DNA from: Holothuria scabra | Taxonomy: Eukaryota > Echinodermata > Holothuroidea > Aspidochirotida > Holothuriidae | Assembly (NCBI GenBank): GCA_037179385.1 | Contig: CM074194.1 | Span: 372,001-436,000 of the forward strand | Length of the DNA: 64,000 bases | Direction: 5' to 3' | Part shown: in pieces, positions 20,770 to 32,079 of the stretch | How the letters are laid out: every line of letters starts with the position of its first letter | Position numbering within the stretch: the first letter of the stretch is position 1 | The notes under the pieces: generated by a model | The model's input: only the letters and a program-made list of their open reading frames with translations | Told to the model about the DNA's origin: nothing | The model's database searches: none | Program-made: the position numbers and the translations under genes

Positions 20770-23700
20770 CTATACAAAATTAAATCTTCAAGAACAATGT
20801 GAAAGTAAGAACTCTGAGAAACCTTTATAGGCAAAACACTCCCTGAGTACAAAGAAAGAAAGAAAAGGGGTTAAAAAAGAAAAGAAAACAGAGCAGCATC
20901 CAATACTAAACATATATGTTTGTTAATGTGGTGTATAGGACAAACAATGTTGCTTATAGTTCCAGAAGTTCCATCAAAATTATAAATTGAATGCAATGTT
21001 AAATTATTAGCCACCATGACATAATATCGTTTCCATAATGATTGTAATCTCAAGAAAGGGCATATACGGACAGAATGGCTTTACAATTTTTTTACGCTGA
21101 TGGCTCAGAATACAGGAAGTTTTTTCAGGTAAGCTGGACCCACTGATCAGATTGTAAACTTGATACACAGAACAATCTCCCTTTGGATCCGCCGTGCAAG
21201 ATGGATACGATACGTTATTTTGTACAGTAGTTTGGTAGTAGACTAATCATGGTAGTACTACTCCATGGTAGTTCTAATTGATCACAACTAATTGCCAATT
21301 TGGTGGCACCATGGGAGTAACTACCCCGGATACTACCTAATCTAAGGCAAAACATTTTCCCGGGCGAGCAACATTCGATTTGAACCCGAAGAGTCGCGCT
21401 GTTTTTTGACAAACATGACTATCTTAAATTCCATAATTATCGACCATAAATGAAATATTTCTTGCACCTCATGACCTTCGTTTCTAGGCATTTATTTCAA
21501 GCTAATTATGCACCACTGGTTGCACCCGACTAATACAACTTTCATTTTGAAGAAAAAACTAAAAACTCCGGAACTTGACAACTCAAACTTGAGAAGAAGA
21601 TTTCTGAAGTTCCCTCTTTTACACTGAAAAAAATATGGGATGAATATGTCAAACGCTTCTGGCTAAATCAGATTTGACAGACAAGCCGTGCCCCCTGCAA
21701 TGTTTCAAAACTGAAGCGGCAAGGGGTTCTACCCACGATAGACTTGATTTGGAAAATACTGATATCTATGTTGAAGGACCGAATTAAAAATTAAAATTGG
21801 TTTTTAAATGATGAATCACATTTATCGGTCATTCGTCGGGACGAACCCGTGATTGGAGAGGAGTAAGTACAGGTCGTAAAAGTTTGAAATACTTCAATTA
21901 AGATATTTCCTTAATTATTTCAATTTTTACATTCACTCATTCTTTCGTTTATTTTTTACATTCGTCCTTTCTTTACAGTGCCATTTTATAAAAAAAAATA
22001 AAAGTTATTTAACAGTTTAACATTTTTACAATAATATATCAGTAGCTTAGGAACACCGATATGGAATTCGCCACAGTACATTTGTACACTTTGAAACGAC
22101 ACTCCTTTATGACAACAATAGAAGCAACTTAAGGCGTCCCATATGGATACGACCATCTGGTTCCCAATTAATTTTGCACCCTGGAATTGATAACGGGCCA
22201 CATACATGAGGGGATTGTAGGGTTGACTTATATTTCCCCCACATAGGCTATCATCTGATCATTGGCGCTAGAACTTTTGTTTATGAGTTATATCAGCCAA
22301 TAAGGTGCCTATATGGGTCCCTTCAATTAATTGTGGGTGCACCCAGACTCAAATACCATGTGGGCCGCTTTAGGAACAAGAGTTTCAGTACAGTATCTTC
22401 ATATATGCTATGAATATTCAATACGATTTCCTTTTTAGAATCGTAATTACTATATTCATATTAAGATTTAGACCAATTGTCGTTGTCCAATATGAGGCTA
22501 ATATATTTTAATAAATTTCTTGTTTTATGGTCTGAAAGGAATTTTTGAAAAATCGCCTGCAGGATCTGAGGGGAGGCAGGCTAAAGCGATATGCATGCTA
22601 TACCTCTGTCGGCTTTACGAAAAATCCGAGCAGCTAGGGGAAGCGGCCATTATTGCGTCTATCGGCCTTGAATCGTCTTTATTTTATTGTCTACGTGTGA
22701 CCCTAAACCCTCATATTCAGTAAAATTAGGGGGGGGGGGGGTCATGAGGTATTTCAGTATACAATCATCCATGAAATAAGAATTGAAAGATTTAATCTGA
22801 TGGATCCCAGTAACTAAATAAGATCATCTTGGCCACTCGGATCCGTCTATATATGCAGTACTCTTGACCGGCTTGAAGTGTCTCTTGACCTGTTGGCTGT
22901 GCCATCTCTATTCAACGGATGTCATAATATTGGTGCAAAGCGCAATTTCATTGGTTTGATCGGCAGATTATTAGGCTACTTGACTGACATGTGACATTAT
23001 ATGACAGACATGACCCACTGTCTTACTGTAAAAACCAACCTTCTAAGGTGGTCATATAGCCTTGCTAATAGACCCGAATCGCACATTCGATAGATACTCG
23101 AGAATGTCCATCCGTCTAATCCTACCGCAATCGGCCATCCATCACACATAATGCTATCTGTCCATCTAACGATCCGTCTTCGTAGGATCCCTTAATCTTC
23201 ATGCAGATTTGAAAGCTCGTCCTCGAGTATTTCTTGATAACAAACTTTACAGCTCAGGTTTTATAATGGATGAACGTTCGAAAAATATGACCAACCCCCT
23301 GCATTAATTGTAACTGAACTGCTTACGAACAATAAGCTGGTGAAAAGCACTGAGGATCATGTGGATGGGACGGTGGGAAGTGTCCTCTCACTTTTAGGAG
23401 GGTCATCGCCGAAAGGCAACTCCTCATCAACTCATGTCCATTAAAAAAAAATGACGAAAACCTAAAGTGTGCTGAATTAGAAGTTTAAATATAGAATTTG
23501 GCTAAAGAGCTAAACCTTCTTGAATTCAGCTGAATTTTCCTTCTGGTCTTTTTTCTATATTTCTTCCCTTGTTCCTTTTGAACAACCACTGCATGCACCC
23601 TGACACGGACAAATTGCTGACTGACAGCAGGTTTATGCGTATAGGTAGAGGGCGGTTCAATAGCACGATGCATCAAATAACTGGAATCACTACAGAAGTC

Positions 23701-23900
23701 AATAGAGTCAAAAGAGTTCGCAGAGAACAAAAAGTCCTTCCGTATAGCAACTGTAGACTTATAAACTCTGGAATACCACTCATAGTATTGGTAATCTTCT
23801 TCACGAATTTCAATTTAATCCGTTTGTTTAGCTTCAGAAGGCGGTAAAATGAAATTACCAACTGACTTTCGTGTGTCAGCCAGTGATCATCCTTAAAGCC
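20770..23900. other. Unassigned DNA with repeat traces
   Basis: No gene could be supported. Near 22785-22860 the words TTGAAAGATTTAATCTGATGGA and TCGGATCCGTCTATA match the ends of the repeat seen at 25500-25870 and 57440-57724. A run of ten or more G lies near 22730-22741. Open frames up to 92 codons lack recognisable content. Confidence 0.4.
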
Positions 23901-23904
23901 AGGT

Positions 23905-24280
23905 TTAAACTGTTGAAGGGCTAATATTCTTACTTCAAACTATAATTTTTGTGGTAGTCCACAGAAATTCTAAATTAGTTAAAAAATACAAGTGCCGACC
24001 GCTCATAATACACCGCAGCATGCACTGCACTGAGGGTGTTTCGATGATTGACAACTTGTATACTACTACAAATTCCGGTTTGACCATTGTGATGCAGAGT
24101 TCCGAAAGTAAAGATAATGTTGACAGCATTACAGTGTATGTGCTGCCCTGTTGTGTTAAAGAACTAATCCTCTCGTCCCAGTTTCACTTCTCCTAACCCA
24201 CTAAATTAAGCGCTTCTACAACTGTGTAAAATTCATCCTCTTCCAGACAATCTCAGTTCATTGCTTCAGGGAGACCGTAT
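23905..24280. repeat. Diverged family A-related MITE
   Basis: Words related to family A are recognisable but scrambled by substitutions: AGGGCTAATATTCTTACTTC near the left, CAACTGTGTAAAATTCATCCTC and CAGTTCATTGCTTCAGGG near the right. Termini are uncertain. Confidence 0.45.
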
Positions 24281-24507
24281 TTCTTGGATTCACTAGATTT
24301 CTTAGATTCACTAGAAACAGCGCTGATGTGAGACCCTTCCTTATTTTGTGACGTTGCTTATAGACGAATCCGAGAAGTGCTTGTGTTTATGCACTTGTCA
24401 ACTGTAACCACGCCCCCCATATCTGGGCCATAGCAGGGCTGTCGCAACACTTTTGTCGGGGATGTGGGGTTTGGTTTGTCTCAGGTAGGCCGGGAATGTG
24501 ATGGGAT

Positions 24508-24880
24508 TTTAAAGTGTACCTCAAGTCAAAAAATTCAAATATAAATATGTATAGTCACATCTTCATAGGACATTCCTTAGCTTAGATATAAAATGTTGAA
24601 GTTTATTCACTCAAATTAAAATGGTACATTGCACAATAATTTGTGATGTCACTCTTGTACTACTCAAATTACAATCTTTGTATTTCTTTGTTTTTCCGAA
24701 TGATACTGCACCTTGTTCCAATGTGTGATAGCACTCTTACTCTTATGATGTGATGAAGTTAATTAAGCACCCCTTGTGCAACATGCTATGCAAGCAATCA
24801 GGAAGTGATCAAGGTCATAAAAACATTTTTAATTTAAAGGGAAACAAAGCATGTTGTGTGAGTTGTACAACAAGAAAGTC
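24508..24880. mobile_element. MITE family C, copy 4 (core inverted)
   Basis: Left arm TTAAAGTGTACCTCAAGTC, then AGGACATTCCTTAGCTTAGA and AAATGGTACATTGCACAATAA, followed by the core words in inverted order (TTTGTATTTCTTTGTTTTTC, GATCAAGGTCATAAAAACAT, GTGTGAGTTGTACAAC). Confirms the family C outer end. Confidence 0.65.
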
Positions 24881-25361
24881 TTTAATACGCACAGGTACTG
24901 CACACGTACATGCCAACGAAAATTACGTACATACCGCACGTATGCTGTTTTGGAAACCATATGTATTGAGCAGCAATCAGTAGCCTATATTTCTGGGGCG
25001 GGAAAGTTGTCAGGCCTAACTATTACACAACGGTGTTGTGGGACTATAAAATCCTTTACATTTGGAGAGTTCCCCATGTGCATGATCACTTATAAAACTA
25101 TTACTGAAACTTAGGGCAAAAATGGTTTAAAACATCTTTTCCAACCATTTTTCAAATTGATACGAACACTTCAAATTTTTACTTGAAAGTTTATCTCCGA
25201 ACAAGCCTTGCATTTTTTTTTTTGCGTGGTTTATCTTTATTGTGATGACAATGTGAGCGTGTAAAATGAACGACGAATTTATTCAACATTTAGAAGGTAC
25301 GTTTTGCAGGGTAACAAATGAAATATCTCTGGATCCAAAGCAAGATCAACACGTATTGCAT

Positions 25362-25411
25362 GCCTGACCAGGGAGACGTAACTAGGTCTAATCACACCTC
25401 CCTGGCCTGAC
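25362..25411. mobile_element. Miniature palindrome, 36-bp class, with perfect 7-bp duplications
   Basis: The element at 25369-25404 starts CAGGGAG and ends GGTCTAATCACACCTCCCTG. It is bounded by GCCTGAC at 25362-25368 and again at 25405-25411. The 43.3-kb copy has the same right half and a better preserved left half (GGTGTTATTAGA). It shares terminal CAGGGAG/CTCCCTG with the 20-21-bp class. Confidence 0.7.
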
Positions 25412-25499
25412 CGCTTACTGCCGGGAATTTACCGAAATATTCGGTTTATTGCTGCCCCACTATACGGGGTCTTTGCATCAAAGTTAGCTGGGATGTGCA

Positions 25500-25872
25500 G
25501 TTAAATGTTGTCCCGCTCTAAAGACACTTTATTCGGATATACTTGGGAAGGAAACACGCTTGTTACATTTCTGTAAATCACATCCCGGCCCAAGTCCCTG
25601 CTATGACCTGGTATGGGGGCCGTGGTTACAATTGACAAGTGCATTAGTGACTGTAGGAAGCCATTAGTAGGGTCCACCATTCTTAAATCGTCTTCTTTTA
25701 TTGTCAACATGAACTTCAAACACTTCGGTTTAATTGAAGGAATCGAGAGGCATTTCAATGAACAACCATCCATGATACAGCCCAAGCAGGGATTTTGAAA
25801 GATCAAACGTGATAGACCCCAGTTATAGCGGACTAAAATCAGACCATCACTTGCTCTCCGGATCGTCTATAG
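25500..25872 (-). repeat. Dispersed repeat related to 57440-57724
   Basis: On the minus strand: GTCTATAGACGATCCGGAGAGC, GATGGTCTGATTTTAGTCCG, TGATCTTTCAAAATCCCTGC, CCTCTCGATTCCTTCAATT. The same order appears on the plus strand at 57470-57724, and fragments at 22785-22860 and 24385-24470 (GCACTTGTCAACTGTAACCACG). Frames are interrupted differently in each copy, so coding capacity is doubtful. Confidence 0.6.
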
Positions 25873-25922
25873 ACCAGGGGCCCATTCCACATTGTTCGTA
25901 ACTCTTTGTGGAACGGGCCCCA
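25873..25922. mobile_element. Miniature inverted repeat with GGGGCCC ends
   Basis: CAGGGGCCCATTCCACA pairs with TTGTGGAACGGGCCCCAG across a loop of roughly 15 bp. It sits immediately before the 32-bp tandem array. No flanking duplication could be confirmed. Confidence 0.5.
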
Positions 25923-26850
25923 GGTTACATTACAGTCATTGAAAGATCAAGAGCAGTTACATTACAGTCATTAAAAGATCAAGAGCAGTTACATTACAGT
26001 CATTGAAAGATCAAGAACAGTTACATTACAGTCATTAAAAGATCAAGAGCAGTTACATTACAGTCATTAAAAGATCAAGAGCAGTTACATTACAGTCATT
26101 AAAAGATCAAGAGCAGTTACATTACAGTCATTGAAAGATCAAGAGCAGTTACATTACAGTCATTTCAAGATCAAGAGCAGTTACATTACAGTCATTAAAA
26201 GATCAAGAGCAGTTACATTACAGTCATTGAAAGATCAAGAACAGTTACATTACAGTCATTGAAAGATCAAGAGCAGTTACATTACAGTCATTAAAAGATC
26301 AAGAGCAGTAACATTACAGTCATTGAAAGATCAAGAGCAGTTACATTACAGTCATTGAAAGATCAAGAGCAGTTACATTACAGTCATTGAAAGATCAAGA
26401 GCAGTTACATTACAGTCATTGAAAGATCAAGAGCAGTTACATTACAGTCATTGAAAGATCAAGAGCAGTTACATTACAGTCATTGAAAGATCAAGAGCAG
26501 TTACATTACAGTCATTGAAAGATCAAGAGCAGTTACATTACAGTCATTAAAAGATCAAGAGCAGTTACATTACAGTCATTGAAAGATCAAGAGCAGTTAC
26601 ATTACAGTCATTGAAAGATCAAGAGCAGTAACATTACAGTCATTGAAAGATCAAGAGCAGTTACATTACAGTCATTAAAAGATCAAGAGCAGTTACATTA
26701 GAGTCATTGAAAGATCAAGAGCAGTTACATTACAGTCATTAAAAGATCAAGAGCAGTTACATTACAGTCATTGAAAGATCAAGAGCAGTTACATTACAGT
26801 CATTAAAAGATCAAGAACAGTTACATTACAGTCATTGAAAGGTCAAGAGC
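25923..26850 (+). repeat. Minisatellite: 29 copies of a 32-bp unit
   Basis: The unit begins GTTACATTACAGTCATTGAA and ends AGATCAAGAGCA. Twenty-nine near-identical copies fill 928 bp. The main variation is G or A at unit position 18 (TTGAAA or TTAAAA); rarer changes are AACA for AGCA, GTAACATT, and one CATTTCAAGATC. Length is not a multiple of three and stops occur, so it is non-coding. The last unit runs straight into the family G repeat, whose first bases (AAAGGTCAAGAGCAGTT) resemble half of the unit. Confidence 0.95.
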
Positions 26851-27090
26851 AGTTCCGTCAAATTTACTTTGAAGCAAAAGCTAAATCTCAAAATTTCCTT
26901 CTTATTTTCTTCACAAAGTATCTTTTATAATACTTTAGGATGCCAATATTCTGGTATTGCATGTTCAAAGTAAACCAATGAGTTTCTTCTACCAAACATC
27001 AAGTTTGACGAGAAAAATGTTTGTCATGACTCTCGCGAGCCAATCATAATACAGGAAAGTCTTCTACAACTTTTTCAAGTTGAGGTGATT
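26840..27090 (+). repeat. Dispersed repeat family G, copy 1
   Basis: Starts AAAGGTCAAGAGCAGTTCC, contains CTCAAAATTTCCTTCTTATT and CAAAGTATCTTTTATAATAC, and ends near ACAGGAAAGTCTTCTACAAC. Related copies at about 28100-28300, 38015-38265 and 54260-54670. Confidence 0.6.
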
Positions 27091-27424
27091 GTATTTCCTC
27101 TTTAATCTAAGGATATACCGAGGATCAGCTGACTGTGTTTTTTCTTCGCAGTGAATGTAAATGAATATATTGTCCGTATGGTTTTGCGCCTGAGATGTCG
27201 TCTGAGATATTTCTCTCCCCCTCTCCTCCAGTGACAAGCATTTGCTGCTCAAGCCACAGGGATTGGAAGGACGAACGAAAGTGTTCTTGCGCTGATGTGT
27301 TAAAAAGTTTTTAGAATTGTAGGCTGTAATAAAATATGTAGAACTACTGTAACAAGCAGGAGAGTGGCTTGCAATGTCCGCTTAGCGGATGTGTACATCC
27401 TCCTGCACCTATACCAGTTCATTC

Positions 27425-27950
27425 CTCTCTCAGTAGTCTGTTAGTTTTCTCCCCTACAAAAAGTTAGTTTCCTCCCCTAAAAACGTTAGTTTCCTCCCCT
27501 ACGTAAATTAAATTAAAAGTGAGGAAAGTTAATTGTTGAAAGTAAAGAAATGCACTGTTTTAATTCCAAAACAGACATGAGCCACTCAAGTCACTCAGTA
27601 AGTCTTAAGGACTTGTGAAGTTGTGATTTGTGTATGCCTCAAATGAAAAAGTAATGGAATAAAGCCTTGGTCTAATGTTAGACAGCATAGGCCACATGAT
27701 TGCAAATGCTATTGTTAGACCTCTAGGGCCTAAATAAAAAATTGTACATTGACAAACTTTCTACTAAAAATGAAAGAAAAAGGTCAAATAATGAAATTAA
27801 GGATGTTTTTCTCAAAGAAATATAATGTTAGGCCTATGAAATATGTATCACATCATTCCCCATTGAAAAAGAATAGGGGAGGGACTAACGTTTTCAGGGG
27901 AGGAAACTAACGTTTCATAGGGGAGGAAACTAACGGTAAACCTCTCGTAT
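27425..27950. mobile_element. Foldback element with CGTTAGTTTCCTCCCC units
   Basis: The left arm (27434-27503) has three tandem units of about 22 bp containing GTTAGTTTCCTCCCCTA. The right arm (27874-27935) has three inverted units with AGGGGAGGAAACTAACG. The outer ends share CTCTC and a TT..CCGTTAG stretch. The ~370-bp interior has no significant ORF. A foldback transposon is the simplest reading. Confidence 0.7.
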
Positions 27951-28084
27951 TATATTTGACAAAAGCTAATATAATAAGGTAATGCCGTGCATTGTACGCA
28001 GAGCGGGAAAAAGTTTTAGTCTCAGTTAAATAGAGGGCGACAACCCCAATTGACGGGAGTCCAAAACAGAAGTTGCCATGCAGG

Positions 28085-28310
28085 TCATTTCCCTGTTACA
28101 ATTTTACACCTAAACGCCTGAACAGCTTCTGGTTTAAAAGACAAGCTTATTTTAAGGCAACAGTGAATTCTCACAATTTTCTTCTTATTTCCTTCAAAGT
28201 AGCGTTCATAATATTTTAGGTCTTTAATAACGCATATCCAAGAAAACCAAGCCGCTTCTTCTCACACAGCGCCCAAGTCGCTGCGTTTCCAGATATTACA
28301 GACAGATTAC
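28085..28310 (+). repeat. Dispersed repeat family G, copy 2 (partial)
   Basis: Recognised by CTCACAATTTTCTTCTTATTT, CTTCAAAGTAGCGTTCATAAT and a following ATTTTAGGTC. Divergent at the left. Confidence 0.5.
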
Positions 28311-30435
28311 ACAAACGTCATTGAGGAGAAATTTGGATGACGGAATTGTCGTCCTGCATACATTTATCTTCAACTTGACTTCAAAGTTCAATTTATCAAT
28401 TTAGTAAATGAGCTTATTTGTGTTAAATTATCAATTGAGATAATACTCCGTCGACTGATGGTGAGCTATACACAGCCCTCCATAACAGTGCATTATTTTG
28501 GAAAACGCCATTCAAAACCTAGAAAACTCAAATTGAGAATAGGCTGCAAATGGAACTTCGAATGCGGTCAAGCCTGTATTCTCGGAGACGGTGATAAACA
28601 GGTTTAAACGTGTAAAAGACAGGAAAAACAAAACAAACAGGACCCAGCATATTGACAAGTTCGTGCAGTATGGGGAATAAATCTGAAAGCAATCTGCCTC
28701 GTTAGTTGATCCCGTCAATTCAAGGCATCAACCGTTCATTTTCGAGTTGATCATGAGAAAAATAAAAATCGGGTGACTGACATGGAACGCCCTCGGGCTT
28801 CACTTTTATTACTCTTTTCGCCTTCGTGTACCTCTCATCTCTCGTTTCAGTCTTCGGGTAACATGCTGTCACTAATTTCAGTCATAATGACTGCCAAATC
28901 AAACAGGGAAGAAACGCTAAGCTAATAGATGAATTGTCATTCAAAAGGTTTCCATCATAATGCCACACCGGGCAGGTGTCATGGGATGATCAGATCGTGT
29001 CAGTTAGAATCACTTAAACTGGCAGTTACAGCTCTCTTTGCCAAAAAAGGGCCAAATTGACCTTTTAATTAATTCTAGAAACCTTAAAAATGACCCCGAA
29101 GATAATCAAAACACAAAAAAGTATGTTTGTCATTAACTCTCCTGTCAAGAAAACGATGCTGAACACCACGGTGTCATGTTTATGATACCAAACACTTTCT
29201 GCAGACACCTTACAAAAGTTGGGTCAGTTAGATGTTTTACCAAAGCTGAATACGTATACCCAAAAATGTTGAAACAGGGTAAACATATTATGGATGCAAT
29301 CTGGCATCTGAAAGTGCCAGACTCGTAGCCAGGCAAGGTATTAAATGGGGGTGAAAGGCTTCTTCTGGGAGAGAGTAATGATTCTCTGAGATGCATTAAG
29401 GAAAACGGTAATTTTGTCATTTTGTTTGGGTGCCAAAATTTCCAAACCCCCTCTACCCGCATACCCTTGGGTAAGGACATTTCAAGTGAATTGCATCAAT
29501 CTTGTTGTATATGATGTCGCAAGAATGCGACAGTCGTGACATTGCGTTTGTTTGCTTGTTTCGCAAAAACCTACATACTGACATTTAAACATGTTACACA
29601 CCAGTATGGTATGATCAGTGTGATATGCAAGTTCATCTCATTCCGAGATTAGTCCAAACAGTCACCTCCTGTCTTGATGAGTCGGGCGTGTTTGTCATCT
29701 ATCGTGAGTCTGTTCTCTCGATGTCTTCAATAACCCACTACACAGGCCACTTGAGAGCAGAGGAGGTAGAATTACTTCCGAACCAGTACAGCTCTTGCAT
29801 TTTAATCAATTACCGTTGCTTAGTCGTGGATGACAATACCTGGACAATTCCCCTTTTAAGTACATGTCTCTGTTTCATTGCATGCGGCAACATCAATGGT
29901 AACAGGAGGGCCTACTTCAGAGGTTTTGTTTAGTTAATTTATAGGTATACAAACTGGGTTCGAGATGAAATAGGGCAATTACAGCACATCTATCAGTACA
30001 TATTTAGATCAGCTCCATGCTGATATGTAACTATACTTATAAACAATGACAACTAAAGTATGAAGTAGATCCCCGGCCAGTGGAAGAGGTAGGCTGGGTG
30101 TGGGGGCACGAACTTGGTAGAGAATGTTCTCTGCAATTGATCTACGCCCCACACATAAATGAAGAAAGTAGTCACGTACTTTCTCACATCATGTGCAGTA
30201 TATGCACTCTGAAAACATTCTGGCCAATTCGACCACTGATTTGGTCAACTCTTCAGCGACTCAAAATATGTTCAAATCATTGACATAAACCATAGTCACT
30301 TTTAACCAATTTATGTCAAATATGACCATTCAATTAATCATGGTTCTGGTAGGTTCAGGATAAACGGAATAAGTGGAAGGGTTGGGTTAGGTTAAATGGA
30401 ATTTGAAGGCCCATTTTCCGACCATTTGGTTTAAG
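28311..30435. other. Unassigned DNA
   Basis: No supported feature. Open frames of 102-111 codons (29145-29480 minus, 29625-29933 plus) have no recognisable domain and lie in unremarkable sequence. Confidence 0.4.
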
Positions 30436-30469
30436 TCGAGGTGGTCACGGTATTTTTCCAGTTGTGACT

Positions 30470-30625
30470 CACTGGCTTGTTTTCTCTACTCCATTGCTGA
30501 AGATATGAGCAGGGAGCCGCTAGTGCTGAGCACCAAGCTCAATGGCAGTAGGTTCCGTTTTTGAAGTCTTCGGTATGACCCGGCCAAGACTCGAACTCCT
30601 GACGTGGTAGAGTATTACCATCATA
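30470..30625 (-). mobile_element. tRNA-derived SINE (5' part)
   Basis: On the minus strand the sequence reads CTCTACCACGTCAGGAGTTC, GAGTCTTGGCCGGGTCATAC, then AAGACTTCAAAAACGG and CTTGGTGCTCAGCACTAG. GGAGTTCGAGTC resembles the B box (GGTTCGANNCC) of an RNA polymerase III promoter in a tRNA T-arm. The upstream half (A box) is poorly preserved. The body after the tRNA-like part resembles SINE bodies common in marine invertebrates. It is a truncated or decayed copy, not a functional tRNA. Confidence 0.6.
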
Positions 30626-31670
30626 CTTTATGTATTATCTGTCCGAAGGTGTCTCTTCTCTCGATATGCACACACTTTATGTGTGTTCTGTGTGTCTGAG
30701 CTATTACCCAGCTGATCAGCTTCGCCGGATATGGGAATCGGCAATCTCCTTTTTTGAGAAAGAAGAACGACTAATTATGAGGTGTATTTGTATGAGAAAG
30801 TTACAATCTTGCTTCGACCAAGGAACAGTGGTGGAGAGTGCATATTGCACTGTTTTTAAATTAAAACTAAACAAATTTTTAAATTTTTTAAATAACCGAA
30901 AACATGCAATGAGAAGACAGTTGCTTTACAACACTGTTAACCACATACCCGCGGAATCGCGCATTTGCACGGGGTGACCCTGGATAAGTAATTAACAAAT
31001 GCAACTGAATTTTCCCAAGTATGAACACAGATAAGGACATCAATTGTTCTGATAACTGAAGCAAACATTCTTCCTCATTGTTCACTGATGGGAGAAAGCA
31101 GATGATTACAGGGGACTATTTCATATTTATCAAAGTTTTTCAAAGGACTAGTCCGTCTCATGTAAAACTGTAAATCGCTCGATGTTGTTTAAATTTCCAA
31201 AAAAAAAAAAACCCAAAAGATGTGAATTAAGCACCATTAATAAAAAAAAAAAACTAAACAAATTGTTTAAACCTTTAAACTACAGTGGTTTACTAAACAC
31301 TACATATTAACCACTACATATGATAATTTTCTTTAAGCAGCGGATTTTTGCCGGCGCCCTTTGGGGGGTTTCACCAGACTGAATCAACGCAGTCTTTCAG
31401 GCCATTCTTGCCCCCTCTAACCAAAATCACAAACCCCTCTATTGTCAGGGATCTACCATCCGAAATCCCTGGTTTGCAACAACTTGAAAATGGTCAAACC
31501 CATTTTTTGAACCTTCTTTTGGACATCGGGTCTTATGCCCTAGCTACGCGATAGCGGACGGGGCCGATCGATAATTTCCCGTATGTGACTTTAGATCATC
31601 AAGGGAAACCGGTCAACTCTAGTATCGTTTGTACAACTTTTCTTTCATAAAATTCCGAAAATTATCTCCA
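30626..31670. other. Unassigned DNA with A-rich runs
   Basis: A 115-codon frame at 30630-30977 has no recognisable domain; its second half is lysine- and asparagine-rich from an AT-rich run. Homopolymer A runs occur near 31199-31211 and 31243-31253. Confidence 0.4.
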
Positions 31671-31673
31671 GTA

Positions 31674-32079
31674 TACACTCTAAAATCAAAAGAGTGAACT
31701 TAGTCGCTCTTTGATCGAGTGAAAAGTGTAAATTCACTTCATTAGAGTGATTATTCACTCCAAGAGGAGTGAAGTTCCCTCCAAAAAGAGTGAAGTTCGC
31801 TCCAAAAAGAGTGAAATTCACTAGAGGAAGAGGGAAAATTCACTCTTCCACGAGTGCCTGCAATGATCGCTCTTTTTTTAAGAGCGATCACTGTGGGCAC
31901 TCCATCAAGAGTGAAACTTCACTCTTTTGGAGTGAACTTCACTCTTTTTGGAGGGAACTTCACTCTTTTTGGAGGGAACTTCACTCCTCTTGGAGTGAAT
32001 TATCACTCTTATGGAGTGAATTTATACTTTTCACTCGATCAAAGAGTGACTAAGTTCACTCTTTTGATTTTAGAGTGTA
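31674..32079. mobile_element. Near-perfect ~400-bp foldback, AGAGTGAA arms, CACTCTAAAA termini
   Basis: Two arms of about 195 bp pair almost throughout, from TACACTCTAAAATCAAAAGA at the left end to its complement at 32059-32079, meeting at GATCGCTCTT/AAGAGCGATC around 31866-31890. Each arm is made of tandem ~22-bp units such as CTCCAAAAAGAGTGAAGTTC. Two overlapping ORFs here are artefacts of the repeats. Related, more decayed elements are at 57935-58085 and 62119-62447, and the termini match 18870-19767. Confidence 0.85.

Noticed and set aside
21360..21412. GGGTTCAAATCG on the minus strand as a tRNA gene
   Set aside because: No acceptor, D-arm or anticodon arm of the right spacing was found.
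25923..26850. CRISPR-like array
   Set aside because: Repeats are directly abutting 32-bp units without unique spacers, in a eukaryotic context. It is a minisatellite.
30630..30977. 115-codon ORF
   Set aside because: No domain, no splice context, and the second half is driven by an A-rich run.
31444..31475. CAGGGAT...ATCCCTG inverted repeat as another miniature palindrome
   Set aside because: The flanking 7-mers do not match and the terminal bases differ from CAGGGAG/CTCCCTG.
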